From: Motilimonas sp. E26
Lineage (GTDB): Bacteria; Pseudomonadota; Gammaproteobacteria; Enterobacterales; CBDFNC01
Direction: 5' to 3'
Length of the DNA: 64,000 nucleotides
Assembly: GCF_021278025.1 (NCBI RefSeq)
Contig: NZ_JAIBHJ010000006.1
Coordinates: forward strand, 165,714-229,713
Part shown: one piece after another, positions 63,819 to 64,000 of the stretch
Position numbering within the stretch: the stretch's first letter is position 1
How the letters are laid out: each line of letters starts with the position of its first letter
Notes under the pieces: model-generated
Told to the model about the DNA's origin: nothing
Databases searched by the model: none
Seen by the model: only the letters and a program-made list of their open reading frames with translations
Program-made: the position numbers and the translations under genes

Positions 63819-64000
63819 ATGAACTTTTATAATAACTCACATCCATACTACTGCGGTATCGATCTACACGCACGTATTCTTTATGTCTGCATTATTGATT
63901 TGCAAGGAGAAATTGTTCTCCATAAAAAAATTAAAGCTGACAAAGATGAACTGATGATGTTACTCGAACCCTACATTGGCCAAGTGGTTGTCGGAGTGGA
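63819..64000 (+). CDS. IS110-family transposase, N-terminal part (cut by window end)
   Basis: ATG 63819 with GGAG eight bases before it opens a frame to the window end (60 codons). The start YYCGIDLHARILYVCIID is the first Asp motif (GIDLH) of DEDD transposases of the IS110/IS1111 group. The left part of the element probably lies at about 63690-63818, where GC-rich repeats occur. Confidence 0.85.
   Translation, partial: MNFYNNSHPYYCGIDLHARILYVCIIDLQGEIVLHKKIKADKDELMMLLEPYIGQVVVGV

Overview
This window comes from a gammaproteobacterium, most likely a marine one of the Alteromonadales/Vibrionales type. The signs are moderate GC, a ycaO-pflB pair, secreted proteins built from PKD, PPC and chitin-binding modules on Pro/Thr linkers, and a Vibrio-style polyamine siderophore locus. 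I saw no rRNA, tRNA or CRISPR array. The species cannot be fixed from the sequence alone.

Layout. (1) 1-8.1 kb: a secreted metallophosphoesterase (5' end cut by the window), an astacin metalloprotease, and a giant one-component-like hybrid sensor/AraC regulator whose kinase core is degenerate. (2) 8.3-13.2 kb: pflB and ycaO on the minus strand, without focA or pflA. (3) 13.4-43.6 kb: a siderophore island. (4) 43.8-59.8 kb: ordinary chromosomal genes (LysR/azoreductase, DUF4272, histidine phosphatase, ABC-F, VOC/AraC, VWA lipoprotein) mixed with several unrecognised proteins. (5) 60-64 kb: mobile-element debris (group II intron remnant, 5'-truncated IS91-type transposase, start of an IS110-type transposase) around a DJ-1/PfpI protein and a frameshifted secreted esterase.

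The siderophore island is the main content. It encodes isochorismate synthase, then two branches from isochorismate. One goes to 2,3-dihydroxybenzoate (isochorismatase-carrier fusion, EntA-type dehydrogenase). The other goes to salicylate (PchB-type isochorismate pyruvate lyase). Two aryl-AMP ligases differ at the residue known to separate DHB from salicylate activation. There are two aryl carriers, one free-standing and one fused to isochorismatase. A free-standing VibH-like condensation enzyme and a VibF-like assembly line split into two proteins (Cy-Cy-A-degenerate T, and degenerate C-T-T-C) complete the synthesis. A phosphopantetheinyl transferase, MFS exporter, TonB-dependent receptor, periplasmic binding protein, two permeases, an ATPase and a ViuB-type reductase complete the export-import-release cycle. 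The inferred product is a mixed salicylate/catecholate oxazoline (or thiazoline) polyamide, the vulnibactin type. Six Fur-box-like sites sit in front of essentially every transcription unit. A toxin-antitoxin pair and a HAD phosphatase are embedded inside the island.

Most genes were assigned from motifs read directly in the translations; functions beyond family level are inference and are marked so.
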